A DNA stretch of 64,000 nt from Megamerina dolium (GCA_963854835.1 OY978525.1:91974136-92038135); one strand, 5' to 3'; positions 48,296 through 58,480 are shown, counted from the stretch's first letter. The notes: generated by a model from the sequence alone, not told the origin. Numbers and translations: made by a program.

Positions 48296-48521
48296 GGCTT
48301 TCTTCCAGTAAGGTTGTGCGTGTTAAATTTGGACAGTATTAGAAGGGATCTACTTATATTATTTCCGAACGGCAGAAGTCTTATGACATCACTTCTTCTG
48401 AGCTTTGTTACAAGAGTTCTTTAGATCCATAGCATGGGGACCTTTGAAAGAAAAATCTTTCCGATATTGTAGTTGTCTCAGGCCACCGCACTAACCACTG
48501 ACCAACGGAACCCACTACGTT
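48296..48521 (-). mobile_element. tRNA-derived SINE, degenerate copy
   Basis: On + it reads GTTAAATTTGGACAGTATTA, CCGAACGGCAGAAGTCTTAT, TGACATCACTTCTTCTGAGC, and ends with ACTAACCACTGACCAACGGA, the inverted A-box end. The head around the B box is shortened by a deletion. Confidence 0.75.
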
Positions 48522-48789
48522 TTACACTAAGTACTAAACACTTAATGGCATAAAAAGTTTATACTACATGGTCCAAGGAACATTAACTTACCTTTTTGTC
48601 TACCTATCACAGAAAATAGAAGCAAAAAATTATTCTACTTGCAATCTGGTTCAATAAGACACAAAAAAGAATCCAACGACTTTTACTCTTGTTAAATGCA
48701 TAACATAATAGTACAGAGATTGAAGATCAAACTTTTATTAAAAATGTGGAGGCTTCCATTACAATCGAAAATCGATTTGAGCTGCTTAC
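48522..48789. other. Non-coding spacer
   Basis: Nothing recognisable. Confidence 0.4.
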
Positions 48790-49578
48790 TTCGCTAGCTG
48801 GCGCCAGTTAGAGATTCCAAGCGCCGACAAGTTCTCTAATACTTGGTCTTTCCACCGGAAGTTAGGTCTGCCTCTTTTGCGTCGTCCAAAAGCAGGTTCC
48901 GAATACAATAACTTTTTAGATGGAGCGTGTTCTTCCATTCGCTCGACATGACCTATCCAGCATAGCCGCTGAATTTAGATGCGCTTAACTATGTCGGTGT
49001 CGGCATACAACTCATACAACTCATCATTGTTGTACCTTATTCGATACTTGTCACCAATGCAAATAGGTCCGAAGATCCTGTGTAGCACTTCTCTCTCGAA
49101 AACTTTGAGTATTCTCTCATCTGAGGTGGAAATTGTCTAGGCACCGACGACATATGTAAGGACAGGCATGATGAAAGAATGTGATTTTCACTTCTCGGAA
49201 GACAGCTTGACTTCTCAATTGATTACTATACCCAAAGTAGCCCATGTTAGCAATAGTGGGCCTTCGCAATATCTCCAGGCTGACGTTATTATTGGTGTTA
49301 ATGATGACTCCAAGATATACAAAGTCCTTCACTACTTCAAAAGCATAGTCATCAACGTCATAGCATCATAGTGACGTGCTGTCCAAAACACCAGGACTCT
49401 TTGTTTGTTGACGCTAAGTACTTCGTCTTGCCCTCGTTCACCGTAAGACCCATTCGAAGCGACTCTCTTTCTAACTCTGAGAATGCTGCACTGACTGCTC
49501 GCGTGCTCATACCGATTATATCAATGTCATTGGCATACGGCAAAAGCATGCTATTTTTATTGAAGGCTTCCACTGCTT
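48790..49578 (-). pseudogene. RTE LINE fragment, C-terminal half of reverse transcriptase
   Basis: Same family and orientation as 34790-37970; the two align over CGCTAGCTGGCGCCAGTTAG and onward. Visible parts: LLPYANDIDIIG (the YADD motif is YAND, destroying one catalytic aspartate), AAFSELERESLRMGLTVNEG, then, after a frame change, KDFVYLGVIINTNNNVSLEI. Both ends are truncated and internal stops are frequent. Confidence 0.85.
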
Positions 49579-50112
49579 GACTTTAGTCCTACATCTTCGT
49601 TAAATTCAATGACAAAAATCTCACAATACCCAAATGAGGACCATTAGACCAAATCAATAATTTTTCATCTGAAAAGGTGATGAAATTAGGTTAATGAAGT
49701 TAAGTTCAGGTCCAGGTATGAAGATTGAGTTTCTCGCACAATAGCCAATAATTAGAACTTTTTAAAATATTTTCATTAACTTGGAGTACTACGAGCATTA
49801 TATCTACAAGTCAACACTTAATTCTAATTTTTTTATTTTTGTGACAATAACTATGTAGTGCCCTCATAATTTGGATACTTTGTAGTCACTAAATTATTTC
49901 GATTACTTATAGCTTAGGTAATTTTATGAAAGACCTCAATTTTCGATTCAGATTCACATAGCTACATTTATTAAAGAATTTCTTTAATACAAATTTCAAT
50001 TAAATACAATAATATAAGTCTATTCGAAATGCTCTTGAATACAAAATTGAAATGTTCCAAAAAATAGTAGGTTTCAGTGACTAAGAGTCCTCTTCAAAAT
50101 ATCCTTACTATT
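49579..50112. other. AT-rich non-coding spacer before the LOA element
   Basis: No gene or repeat is recognised. Confidence 0.5.
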
Positions 50113-50127
50113 TATCCAGTGCTAGTT
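50113..50127 (+). repeat. 15-bp target-site duplication, left copy
   Basis: TATCCAGTGCTAGTT, identical to 55962-55976. Confidence 0.95.
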
Positions 50128-50637
50128 GGTCGGCAAAATCCTCCACTGAACCCGCCTCGAGGGTGCCGACTGGAAATAGATACCACAGTTTAGCCTGTAC
50201 GATGTCAGGCGGTATCTAGCTAAGATAAGGGTAAGTTGGTGAGTGTTTGTTACTCTTCAATAGTACAGCATTCGGCAACGTACTCTTATCATGGTCGGAG
50301 GTGAGGGGCTGGATTAAGGTGTTAAGCGATCCGTGCCGAAAATCAGCCTGGCTGGGGGCCCTTTTTTCAAATAGCCCAGTCGTTAACGTGAGCTTACGGA
50401 TACCTGGCGCCCTCCGTAATAATTAGCCTTACCTGCGTACTGCGAATCTCTGCGCAGGCGGACATTTATTTCTTCGCAACTCGTGGGAACAATATTGATT
50501 GTAAAAACCCAAAAACTGGATCTGGGGTTCCGGGGGTGTTAACGGGAGGAACGGCGGACAATAAGGCTTCACCAGAGGCCGAGCTGTTAGCTGCACCACT
50601 CGTTCCCACCTCTGGAACTCGGAACGAAATTCCTGCA
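50128..50637 (+). promoter_or_regulatory. 5' UTR of the LOA-type LINE, probable internal promoter region
   Basis: LINEs of this kind carry an internal RNA polymerase II promoter in the 5' UTR. I see no decisive motif (no TATA box) and list the region by position only. From 50392 the ORF1 frame is already open. Confidence 0.35.
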
Positions 50638-52146
50638 ATGGCGGACAGCACTGCCTCATACGAAGTAGTGCTGGTGGCCACGGCGGGAAAAGTAGTGGAG
50701 GGGATGGCGGAAAATGAGGCTTCCATAGAAGCCGAGCTTTTAGCCAGCCCAAAATCAATGGCAGCATCTGTTGCGGCGGACGGAACGGGTCTCGGAAGAC
50801 CTAAGCCGGCGGCTGCGACGGTGTTGAACAAAGAGGACGGTGTCACCAGGTCGGCAGGGAAGTCGGTCTGGAGGCAGCGTAAAACATCTGGCCGAACATC
50901 TGATGGTGTGGACGAAGACGATCCTAGTGGAGCGGAATCGTTAGCTTTATCAGGTGTAAGCGAAAAGGACGGAGTCTCAAAAGCAGAGCGAATCCTGTTG
51001 AAGAAACGGGAGAGGCAGAAGCGAAAGAGACAACGTAAAAAGGCCATGAAGTCGTCGGAGAAGACCATTGAGCAGCTCTCGGGCCAACTCAGTGGACTTC
51101 TGCAAGATGAGTCGACCTTGGAGGTGGAGAACTCGGGGAAGAGGTTCAGGGGCGATAGCTCCGGAACCACTTTAAAAAGTTCAACGCCTGAGGAGCCTCA
51201 TCCGAAGACGACGGAGGGGCCAATTGAGGTGGATGCTGGGAAGGATGGACAACCGTCTCTTGACAAGGTTGATAATTCTTCCACGCAGACACCAAAAGGG
51301 GCAAATGCTCGGAGAGATGGACGGCCAATTATAAAGGCCGTCAGTCGCTCCGAAAGGGGCTCGAGGCCCAAGCCTAACACGGGTAGAGTAGCTCTGGGAA
51401 CGACGGGACAGGGAAATCCGACGTCGGGAGGTGATGAGCGGGGTGGACAATCTGGAAAGATTGTTAACCCAGCGAACTCACAATCCTCGCATGCGGTACC
51501 TGGACCGAGCGGTCTTGGCAGAGCGCCTAAACGTCGGGCTGAACAGGCAAAGGGCGAGCCCACCAGGGCGAGGAAGACTTACGCTCAAGTAGCGGAAGCT
51601 GACGTCGTTATGGGAGTCATGGACTTGTCACTAGAGGGGCTTCTGGAGGATACTCATCTGAGTACCTTCAAGGTATCTTTGTTGGATGCCATGGAGTCTC
51701 TTGAAGACGATGTCAATGACATTGGATTTGTCGGCAGGGCAATGGTGGAGAGCGGATTGATTGTACTAAGGTGCAAAAATCAGCTATCCAAGCAATGGCT
51801 GTGCAAGACAGTGGAGCACCTAACCGGTTTGTGGGAAGGTGCGAAGCTCAAATGTGACAGCCTAACTGCCTTGTCGACAAAGAGGAAGATGGTGATTGTT
51901 GCTCATGGCAATGCTGTGGCCAGCGACATCATCCTCAGAAGGCTGCAGCGCCAGAACGTCTGTGTGAAGGACACTTCCAAATGGAGTGTTATCCGCACAG
52001 AAGGGTTTGGCGAGGCAGAAAGGGCAGGTGTTGTACTCACCGTGCTGTGTCCTAAGGAGGACGCGGAGGCAGTCAGGATCGCAGGGGGGAGACTCAACTG
52101 CGGTCTTGAACAGGCCGTCGTTAAATTCCAGAAGGATGCAGTATGA
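50638..52146 (+). CDS. LOA-type LINE ORF1 protein (DUF4780-like), 502 aa from first ATG
   Basis: This is probably the RNA-binding nucleic-acid chaperone of the retrotransposition particle. From the first ATG, residues 1-110 are rich in A, S and E. A basic block (KKRERQKRKRQRKKAMK, about 120-136) could act as nuclear localisation or RNA binding. A long S/G/P/T-rich linker follows. The last 160 or so residues form a folded domain (DLSLEGLLEDTHLST..., GLIVLRCKNQLSKQWL, LTGLWEGAKLKC) that resembles DUF4780, a domain found with LOA-type elements. No CCHC knuckle is visible. The frame is open back to 50392 without an ATG, so a non-AUG start further upstream is possible. Its TGA overlaps the ORF2 start. 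The domain assignment is by memory of its pattern. Confidence 0.85.
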   Translation: MADSTASYEVVLVATAGKVVEGMAENEASIEAELLASPKSMAASVAADGTGLGRPKPAAATVLNKEDGVTRSAGKSVWRQRKTSGRTSDGVDEDDPSGAESLALSGVSEKDGVSKAERILLKKRERQKRKRQRKKAMKSSEKTIEQLSGQLSGLLQDESTLEVENSGKRFRGDSSGTTLKSSTPEEPHPKTTEGPIEVDAGKDGQPSLDKVDNSSTQTPKGANARRDGRPIIKAVSRSERGSRPKPNTGRVALGTTGQGNPTSGGDERGGQSGKIVNPANSQSSHAVPGPSGLGRAPKRRAEQAKGEPTRARKTYAQVAEADVVMGVMDLSLEGLLEDTHLSTFKVSLLDAMESLEDDVNDIGFVGRAMVESGLIVLRCKNQLSKQWLCKTVEHLTGLWEGAKLKCDSLTALSTKRKMVIVAHGNAVASDIILRRLQRQNVCVKDTSKWSVIRTEGFGEAERAGVVLTVLCPKEDAEAVRIAGGRLNCGLEQAVVKFQKDAV

Positions 52147-55100
52147 GGGGTGCGACGCAGCTCCTGGCGTGGGGCTAGTGGCAGATTCTGCAAGGAAGAA
52201 GCCATTAGGGCGGGAGGTGTTCCCGCGCCAGGAACCACTAAATGTGTGTCAACTCAATATTCACCACAGCAAAGCAGCATCAGCAATGATGGTGCGGAGC
52301 TTCGATGAGGATGAGCTTGACATTGCACTAGTTCAGGAGCCCTGGATTCTTCATGGAAGGATCAAAGGCCTATCTGCACAAAAGACCACTTTGTTTTATC
52401 CACAAACAGAGGGGAAGTTGAGGACATGCATTTTAGTTAGACATGGGATACGTGCGATTCTAATGTCTAACTTGTGTTCACCGGATCTCACAGTAGTGAG
52501 AATAGGTGACGGTGCGGGGTCATTTATGATCGCATCAGCATACCTTCCATACGATTCTCCAGACGAACCACCTTCGAGAGAGGTGGAAGCTCTAGTGAGA
52601 TTCTGTGATGGTAAGGGGGTTGGTCTGATCTTAGGCTGCGATGCCAATGCGCACAGTTCTGTGTGGGGCAGCAGCAATGAAAACTATAGAGGAGAGTGTC
52701 TACTCGAATTTATAGAAAGATTTGGTCTACAAGTTGCCAACAGGGGAACAGAACCGACCTTTGTCGACGCACGTCGTTGCGAGGTTATTGATGTTACTCT
52801 GACGAATGTCAAAATGTTGGATAGGATTTTGGACTGGAGGGTTGTGGATAGACTAACCATGTCGGACCACAGGGCCATTCAGTTTGGGATTACGTCCGAT
52901 AAAAGACATAGGAACGACTGTAGAATGGTAAGGATACCGAAACGAACGGATTGTACAAGGTACTGCGAAGTTCTTGAGGAATTATTGCCAAGGAGGTTTA
53001 AGAGACCTAGAACAACTGCAGATGTTGAGTATCAGGTGAGAGCTATCAGCTCAGCCATGATCAAAGCATTTGAAGCTTCATGTCCTCTGACGGTAGTGGA
53101 CGAAGGAGATCCCACTCCATGGTGGAATGGGGAACTGGAATCCATGAAAAAGGAGACAAGGAAGGCTTTTAATCGTCACATGAGAGGGGACCCCAATGCA
53201 TGGGACGACTACAAGTCAAAGAAAAGGGAGCTGAAGAAGACTCTACGCAACCGTAAAAGGAAAACGTGGAGGGAATTTTGCTCAAATATGCAAGATATGA
53301 CCGATGTATGTAGATTACAGAGGATCATATCAAAGGACCCGGTGTCAAAGTTGGGATTAATTCGCAAAACGAATGGATCCTTTAAAGATACAATCGGAGA
53401 GTCACTGAAATACCTGATGGAGGTGCATTTTCCAGGAAGCTTTAGATCGGAAGATCCTTGGGAAGCCACCCGCAAGGGTGCAAATAGGAATGAAAGATTG
53501 GAAGCTGAAAGGATAGTCACCAGAGATGGAGTGATAAACGCCATTAAGCGTTTCTCTCCATTCAAAACAGCGGGTACAGATGGGATATTTCCAGCCCTAC
53601 TTCAGTGGGGAGCAGAAGCTCTGGTAGACAGGCTTCTGGGAATATTTATTACTTGCCTGGCTACAGGATATATCCCGACTCAATGGAGAGAGACTAAGGT
53701 TGTCTTTCTTCCAAAACCGGGAAAAAGGGACTACTCAGAGGCTAAATCTTTCCGGCCGGTTAGCTTGACCTCCTTTCTGCTTAAATATATGGAAGGAGTA
53801 CTGGCGGACTACATGGAAAGGACAACGCTTCTGACAAAACCACTGAGCAGGTGTCAGCACGCGTACAGAGCTGGCAAATCCACTGAAACGGCCCTGCACG
53901 AACTCGTTCGCGTAGCGGAGAGGGAACTGTCTTGTGGAGGGATATCTATGTCTACTTTTATGGATATAGAAGGTGCCTTCGATAAGATTGGTTTCGATAA
54001 GCTAAGGATGGCCCTTGCTTCTCGTGAAGTCAGCCCAACCATTATAAGGTGGGTGGACAGCATGCTGAGGAAAAGGGCAATAAACTTTCAAAATGGGAGT
54101 TACAGACTCAGAGGTAGGGTAGTCAAAGGGTGTCCACAGGGGGGAGTATTATCGCCCATACTTTGGAACATCACGGTCGATTCCCTACTTCAGCTTCTGG
54201 ACTCAAAAGGCATACACACCGTCGGGTATGCAGATGACATAGCGGTAACGGTGAGCGGTAAGTTCCTGGACACTATTTATGATACCATGAGAGGTGCACT
54301 CAAAATGGTTGAAGGATGGTGCACGGAACAAGGTCTCTCTGTAAATGCTAGTAAGTCGGAAACAGTACTCTTTACTAAAAGGAGGACTGGACTAACAATA
54401 GACCCTCTTAGGCTTTTTGGATCGAACATCAACGTATCCAAGGAAGTAAAGTATCTAGGTGTCATCCTGGATAACAAGCTGACTTGGAATAGTCACATCG
54501 ATGACAAGATTCAGAAGGGCAAGCGGGTATTGCATCAGTGTAAGAGAGTGTTCGGTCTCATGTGGGTAATCACTCCCAGAGCAGCGCACTGGATCTACAC
54601 GACGATGGTCAGACCCTTAATAACATATGCTGCTGTGGTCTGGTGGCCTAAGGTCACCCAAAAGACCGCGAAAAGCAAGTTAGATAGGGTACAAAGAATG
54701 GCTTGTATTGGGATTACCGGAGCTATCCGGACGACCCCGGTAGAAGCATTGGAAGTCTTTCTCGGGCTGCTGCCGTTGGACTTGCATATTATGAAGTCAG
54801 CGGTATTAACAGCATTACGTCTGAAGACAACCAATAATTGGTATGGATTCGGCACAGAGAGGGGGCGCAGGGGCATCCTGTCACTGCTATATAGCAGTGT
54901 AAAGGAGGCGCAGATGCCAATGGAGGGAATGGGTAGGCTGAAGATGACTGAAAAGTCACACAGAACACTCATTGAAGACGGCCTCACACATGATGTATGT
55001 GAGGAAAATGACATCAGTATTTTTACAGATGGTTCATTAATGGATGGCAGAGCGGGTGCTGGAATCTTCTCTAAAGAGTTGGGACTGGCATGCACTCTGA

Positions 55101-55888
55101 ATCTGGAAAGATACGTATCGGTATACCAAGCAGAAATGCTAGGTCTAATGCATGCGCTGGACCATCTACTGGATGGAAAGGTGCAAGGTAAGAAAATCTT
55201 GCTAGCACTCGATAACCAGGCGGTGGTCAGGCGGCTGCAACAACCTACGGTATCTTCTAAGTTGGCGCTCGAATGTGTTCAGAAACTTAATGGGTGTGCT
55301 CGTAGTAATGCGATTACTCTTATGTGGGTGAAGGGACACATTGGTATAGAACAGAATGAAGCTGCAGACTCCTTGGCTAGACAAGGATCTGAAGCTGAAT
55401 TTTATGGACCGGAACCAGTAGTTACTCTCAGCAGCGGAACGGTGAAGGCAAAGGTCGAAGAGTGGATAAAGAAACTTCATCTCACGAGATGGGAGAACTT
55501 ATCTACTTGTAGACAGGCAAAGGCTTCGTTGAGGCTATCAAAGGGCAGTGAATCGGGGAGGGCTCTCAGTCTAGGACGAATGACTCTAAGCTGGTTGACT
55601 GCATTAATAACTGGGCATGGCAATTTCAGGTACCACCTCAGCAAGATGGGTCTTGTTGATGGGGAGGATGCTGATATTTGCAGATTATGCATGGAAGAGG
55701 CAGAGACAGCGGCGCACATAGTGTGCCAGTGTCCTGCATTGGCAAGCAGGAGGTTGTCCACACTGGGTCGCCAATTTATTGATGAACTCGAAATGTGGAA
55801 CATACCCCACAAAGAGATGCTTGAAATAACGCATGATGTTATTATGAGGAAGGAAGTAGAAGAATTCTGCAACCGAACAAATAATTAA
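52136..55888 (+). CDS. LOA-type LINE ORF2: endonuclease-reverse transcriptase-RNase H, 1250 aa
   Basis: The ATG at 52136 lies inside the last codons of ORF1 (11-nt overlap, +1 frame). The frame is open further up to 51986 or beyond, but this is the best start. Domains: APE endonuclease 36-250 with VCQLNIHHSKA, QEPW (E68), GCDANAHS (D169, N171), IDVTLTN and SDHRA (D244, H245). Reverse transcriptase about 470-760 with FMDIEGAFDK (D610), CPQGGVLSPILW and GYADDIAVT (D700, D701). RNase H about 958-1090 with FTDGS (D965), YQAEM (E1000), LDNQ (D1026) and AADSLA (D1078), i.e. all four metal ligands. C-terminal knuckle CRLCMEEAETAAHIVCQC (C1182, C1185, H1194, C1199). All catalytic residues I can check are present. 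It nicks the target, copies the RNA and probably degrades it. Confidence 0.95.
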   Translation: MQYEGCDAAPGVGLVADSARKKPLGREVFPRQEPLNVCQLNIHHSKAASAMMVRSFDEDELDIALVQEPWILHGRIKGLSAQKTTLFYPQTEGKLRTCILVRHGIRAILMSNLCSPDLTVVRIGDGAGSFMIASAYLPYDSPDEPPSREVEALVRFCDGKGVGLILGCDANAHSSVWGSSNENYRGECLLEFIERFGLQVANRGTEPTFVDARRCEVIDVTLTNVKMLDRILDWRVVDRLTMSDHRAIQFGITSDKRHRNDCRMVRIPKRTDCTRYCEVLEELLPRRFKRPRTTADVEYQVRAISSAMIKAFEASCPLTVVDEGDPTPWWNGELESMKKETRKAFNRHMRGDPNAWDDYKSKKRELKKTLRNRKRKTWREFCSNMQDMTDVCRLQRIISKDPVSKLGLIRKTNGSFKDTIGESLKYLMEVHFPGSFRSEDPWEATRKGANRNERLEAERIVTRDGVINAIKRFSPFKTAGTDGIFPALLQWGAEALVDRLLGIFITCLATGYIPTQWRETKVVFLPKPGKRDYSEAKSFRPVSLTSFLLKYMEGVLADYMERTTLLTKPLSRCQHAYRAGKSTETALHELVRVAERELSCGGISMSTFMDIEGAFDKIGFDKLRMALASREVSPTIIRWVDSMLRKRAINFQNGSYRLRGRVVKGCPQGGVLSPILWNITVDSLLQLLDSKGIHTVGYADDIAVTVSGKFLDTIYDTMRGALKMVEGWCTEQGLSVNASKSETVLFTKRRTGLTIDPLRLFGSNINVSKEVKYLGVILDNKLTWNSHIDDKIQKGKRVLHQCKRVFGLMWVITPRAAHWIYTTMVRPLITYAAVVWWPKVTQKTAKSKLDRVQRMACIGITGAIRTTPVEALEVFLGLLPLDLHIMKSAVLTALRLKTTNNWYGFGTERGRRGILSLLYSSVKEAQMPMEGMGRLKMTEKSHRTLIEDGLTHDVCEENDISIFTDGSLMDGRAGAGIFSKELGLACTLNLERYVSVYQAEMLGLMHALDHLLDGKVQGKKILLALDNQAVVRRLQQPTVSSKLALECVQKLNGCARSNAITLMWVKGHIGIEQNEAADSLARQGSEAEFYGPEPVVTLSSGTVKAKVEEWIKKLHLTRWENLSTCRQAKASLRLSKGSESGRALSLGRMTLSWLTALITGHGNFRYHLSKMGLVDGEDADICRLCMEEAETAAHIVCQCPALASRRLSTLGRQFIDELEMWNIPHKEMLEITHDVIMRKEVEEFCNRTNN

Positions 55889-55961
55889 CACACGATTTGA
55901 GGGACGAAAAGGGACCCATATAAGTGGTCTGATTCGGCTAATCCCTAAAATTTTATAATAA
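55889..55961 (+). other. 3' UTR and TAA-type tail of the LOA LINE
   Basis: About 70 bp ending in TTTTATAATAATA directly before the target-site duplication. There is no AATAAA signal and no poly(A). Confidence 0.8.
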
Positions 55962-55976
55962 TATCCAGTGCTAGTT
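55962..55976 (+). repeat. 15-bp target-site duplication, right copy
   Basis: TATCCAGTGCTAGTT, identical to 50113-50127. Confidence 0.95.
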
Positions 55977-58129
55977 TATAATTCGATTAAAGCCCTTAAG
56001 AATACTTTAGATTGTACGATATCACTGACTTACATTAAAAATTAACAATTAAATAATTTGTGTAAACTTTCTCAATTTAATTGCATCATCATTACCATAA
56101 AACAAGTGAACAAATAAATGAAATAAAATAAAACAAAGTATTCTGACTAAATATATGCATGTAGATAATTCCCAAATAGCAAATACTGCCACATTTCTAA
56201 ATTCTACACGTAACAACGAATCGAAATCAAAAGTACTACATATGTATAACACAATGGTCCAACGATGATAATAGTGCTGGTTAAATTGCAACAAGAAACT
56301 AATGCCAGCACTAATTTAATTACAAAACACAAAAGTGTCGTGCTCTTCAAATGATGTTCGTAGTGGTCATCATCTTCTGTCGCACATACTTTCTTTCCTT
56401 CCACATACGACTATGCGATTCCTTCTCATAATACGATAACCCATTTTGCTAACTAAAGGCTGCACAGATGCAATAGCATCATCAATTGTGTAGGAGTTAA
56501 GCGTACAAACAATATAAATAGTAACGCAGGCAAAAAAAAAAAAAAAAAAGCTTAGAGTTGGAGTAACAACCTACTTCTTGCATATATACTGACTGAATAG
56601 CTGTCTGAGCTGCCTGTTTGACTAACTCTTTGCAGTTCACAAGTACCAAGAATAATGCCAGACCATGGTAGCACATAGTTTCACAATGGCAAAAGTGTTG
56701 CTATTGGATTTTACTTAGCCGCATGCAGTGGCTTGTTTGTGTGGCAAATGAGATTTTTTGGCACGAATGTGTAGCAATGGCAAAATTAAAAAGCAAAAAT
56801 AAAACGCAACGAAATCCAAAGGAAAAATTAAGCTTTCTATGAGAGAGTGAGTAAAGTAAGAGAGATTAAAGGACAACAACAAAAAAGAGGTGGAAAAAAG
56901 CAAAGAATTAGTAGGGACATTTTTGGGAAAGTGCACATTAGAAAATAATCTACATCTGCGAATGTGTACGCAAAAATACAATATATAGTACACGAAATGA
57001 CTTAACCATAGAGATATACCAAATGACGGGAAGGAAGAACAGTGTCACACTAATTAACATGAATTTTATTGTTCAACTGTTTATGTGTTTTTAGTCTGCC
57101 TATTGAAAAAAAAAAGCAATTACTTTTGGGAAACAATTTTAATCGTTGATGTCGAAACCGCCGTATTTATTATGGTTTCTCCGATTGGCTTCAGCAACTA
57201 TACATCTTAGAAGATGCTGTGGTGAATGTTCCGGGTCGCCTTTGAGCTAACTAAGCAAAAAATCGACGCCTCTTTACATTGGTACAAGTTAATGTAATCT
57301 GCATGGGTCATTGTCGGTTACATTTGTCGCTGCTGGTCAGGCATTGCCTACCTTGGACATGGCAACTACATTTGTGAGAGCTAAAGCTTTCGCCTTAGGT
57401 TTATCCCTGGCGAATGGTGAATATTTTTTTCTTAAAGAACAAACTCCACAAAATCGATCTATGGGCATGCTACTTGAGTCCAACACGCAATGGACTGCTT
57501 CTGTCTATGACCCCTTCACAATTCTCTAGGTTAACGCTTTGTGTACTCGGTTTTCACTCTGACGTTCTTTGAAGCGGAGTCTAGATTTCGTAACGTGAGC
57601 TTGTGCCGGCATATTTAGTGCTGATGCTGTCCACAGTGAATGGTTCAGAGATGATATGCACACCACCGCCAGGCTGTTGCTGAATCGGATATGCCAGTTC
57701 TGATGGGGTTTAAATTGCATGATTAGCACAAATGCAGACAAAAAGAGAACGAAGAATTAATAGGCACATTTAAGCTCAGCATAAACTTGGCCTTGGTTGC
57801 CACAACACAGCGGCAGTAGCAAGTGGCTGAGTTTCCTTTTCCAGCCTCGGCTTTTTAAAAGTTCCGGTCTGTGGCTGCAAGTTGTTGCTGTTTTATTTAA
57901 TTTACTTTCTTACTGCCGCACTCAGAAATGTTGATTAAATTTCTCCAAACAGAACTAATTATCATTAAACTCAGTAATGAACGATACATTTCAGAGTTAT
58001 AATTTAACTTAATGAATGTCCGCCCAGTTGGGACCCTTTTTGTATGGCATCACTTACTAATAAACGTCAATGTGAAATAAAATATTTGAATTTCTTTTTA
58101 TTTTTTCTTCGGGTAAAAATAATTTGCTT
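55977..58129. other. Non-coding stretch, partly of higher complexity
   Basis: An A18 run lies at 56532-56549. The part 57120-57800 is less AT-rich than its surroundings and has short protein-like frames, but I recognise no family. It may be an old element. Confidence 0.45.
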
Positions 58130-58239
58130 TGTTTTTCAGAAACGCTATCGACCACATTAAGGTGGTCCATAAAATTAAATAAAACTTTTTTGCAGTCTCA
58201 CCTCAATCGATAATATCATGGTTAAAGGTATCACTTATA

Positions 58240-58480
58240 AATTTTGATCCCAATTGGAGACGGTGAAAGCCTGTCGCACAAGGGTCAAATTTCAGATTCC
58301 TCTATGGGGGCTCAAAAAATTAAAATTAATTTTTTTCCATCAAATATCCAAAATCGATCGTACTATAGTCGAAGAAATCACATAGAAATTTTGGTCCCAA
58401 TTAGAGACGGTTACATCGTACCACACAGTCATCAAAGTTCAGAATCATTAACCGTCTCTAAAGGGACCAAAATGTGTACC
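58240..58480. repeat. Diverged duplicate and long inverted repeat (hairpin)
   Basis: AATTTTGATCCCAATTGGAG at about 58239 recurs as AATTTTGGTCCCAATTAGAG at about 58387 (period about 148). The second unit is followed by an inverted copy: arm 58388-58413 pairs with 58449-58473 (TAACCGTCTCTAA...GGGACCAAAAT) with a small mismatch, around a 35-nt loop. Confidence 0.75.

Larger units (their letters stand above)
50128..55961 (+). mobile_element. Complete LOA-clade-type LINE, apparently intact
   Basis: This 5.83-kb element is bounded exactly by a perfect 15-bp duplication. Layout: 5' UTR (50128 to about 50637), ORF1, overlapping ORF2 (endonuclease, reverse transcriptase, RNase H, zinc knuckle), a 3' UTR of about 70 bp and a TTATAATAATA tail. 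This domain order and a TAA-type tail fit the LOA/I group. I favour LOA because the endonuclease start (NIHHSKAAS, then VQEPWILHGRIKGL) is LOA-like. The GC content is clearly above the surroundings. Perfect duplications and open frames imply a very recent insertion. Autonomy is inferred. Confidence 0.93.

Noticed and set aside
50536..50640. ORF1 start at GTG 50536
   Set aside because: GTG is not a normal start in animals; first in-frame ATG is at 50638, though an upstream non-AUG start remains possible.
50466..51170. 234-codon minus-strand ORF
   Set aside because: It lies antisense to LOA ORF1; its Ser/Pro-rich translation is the shadow of a GC-rich coding frame.
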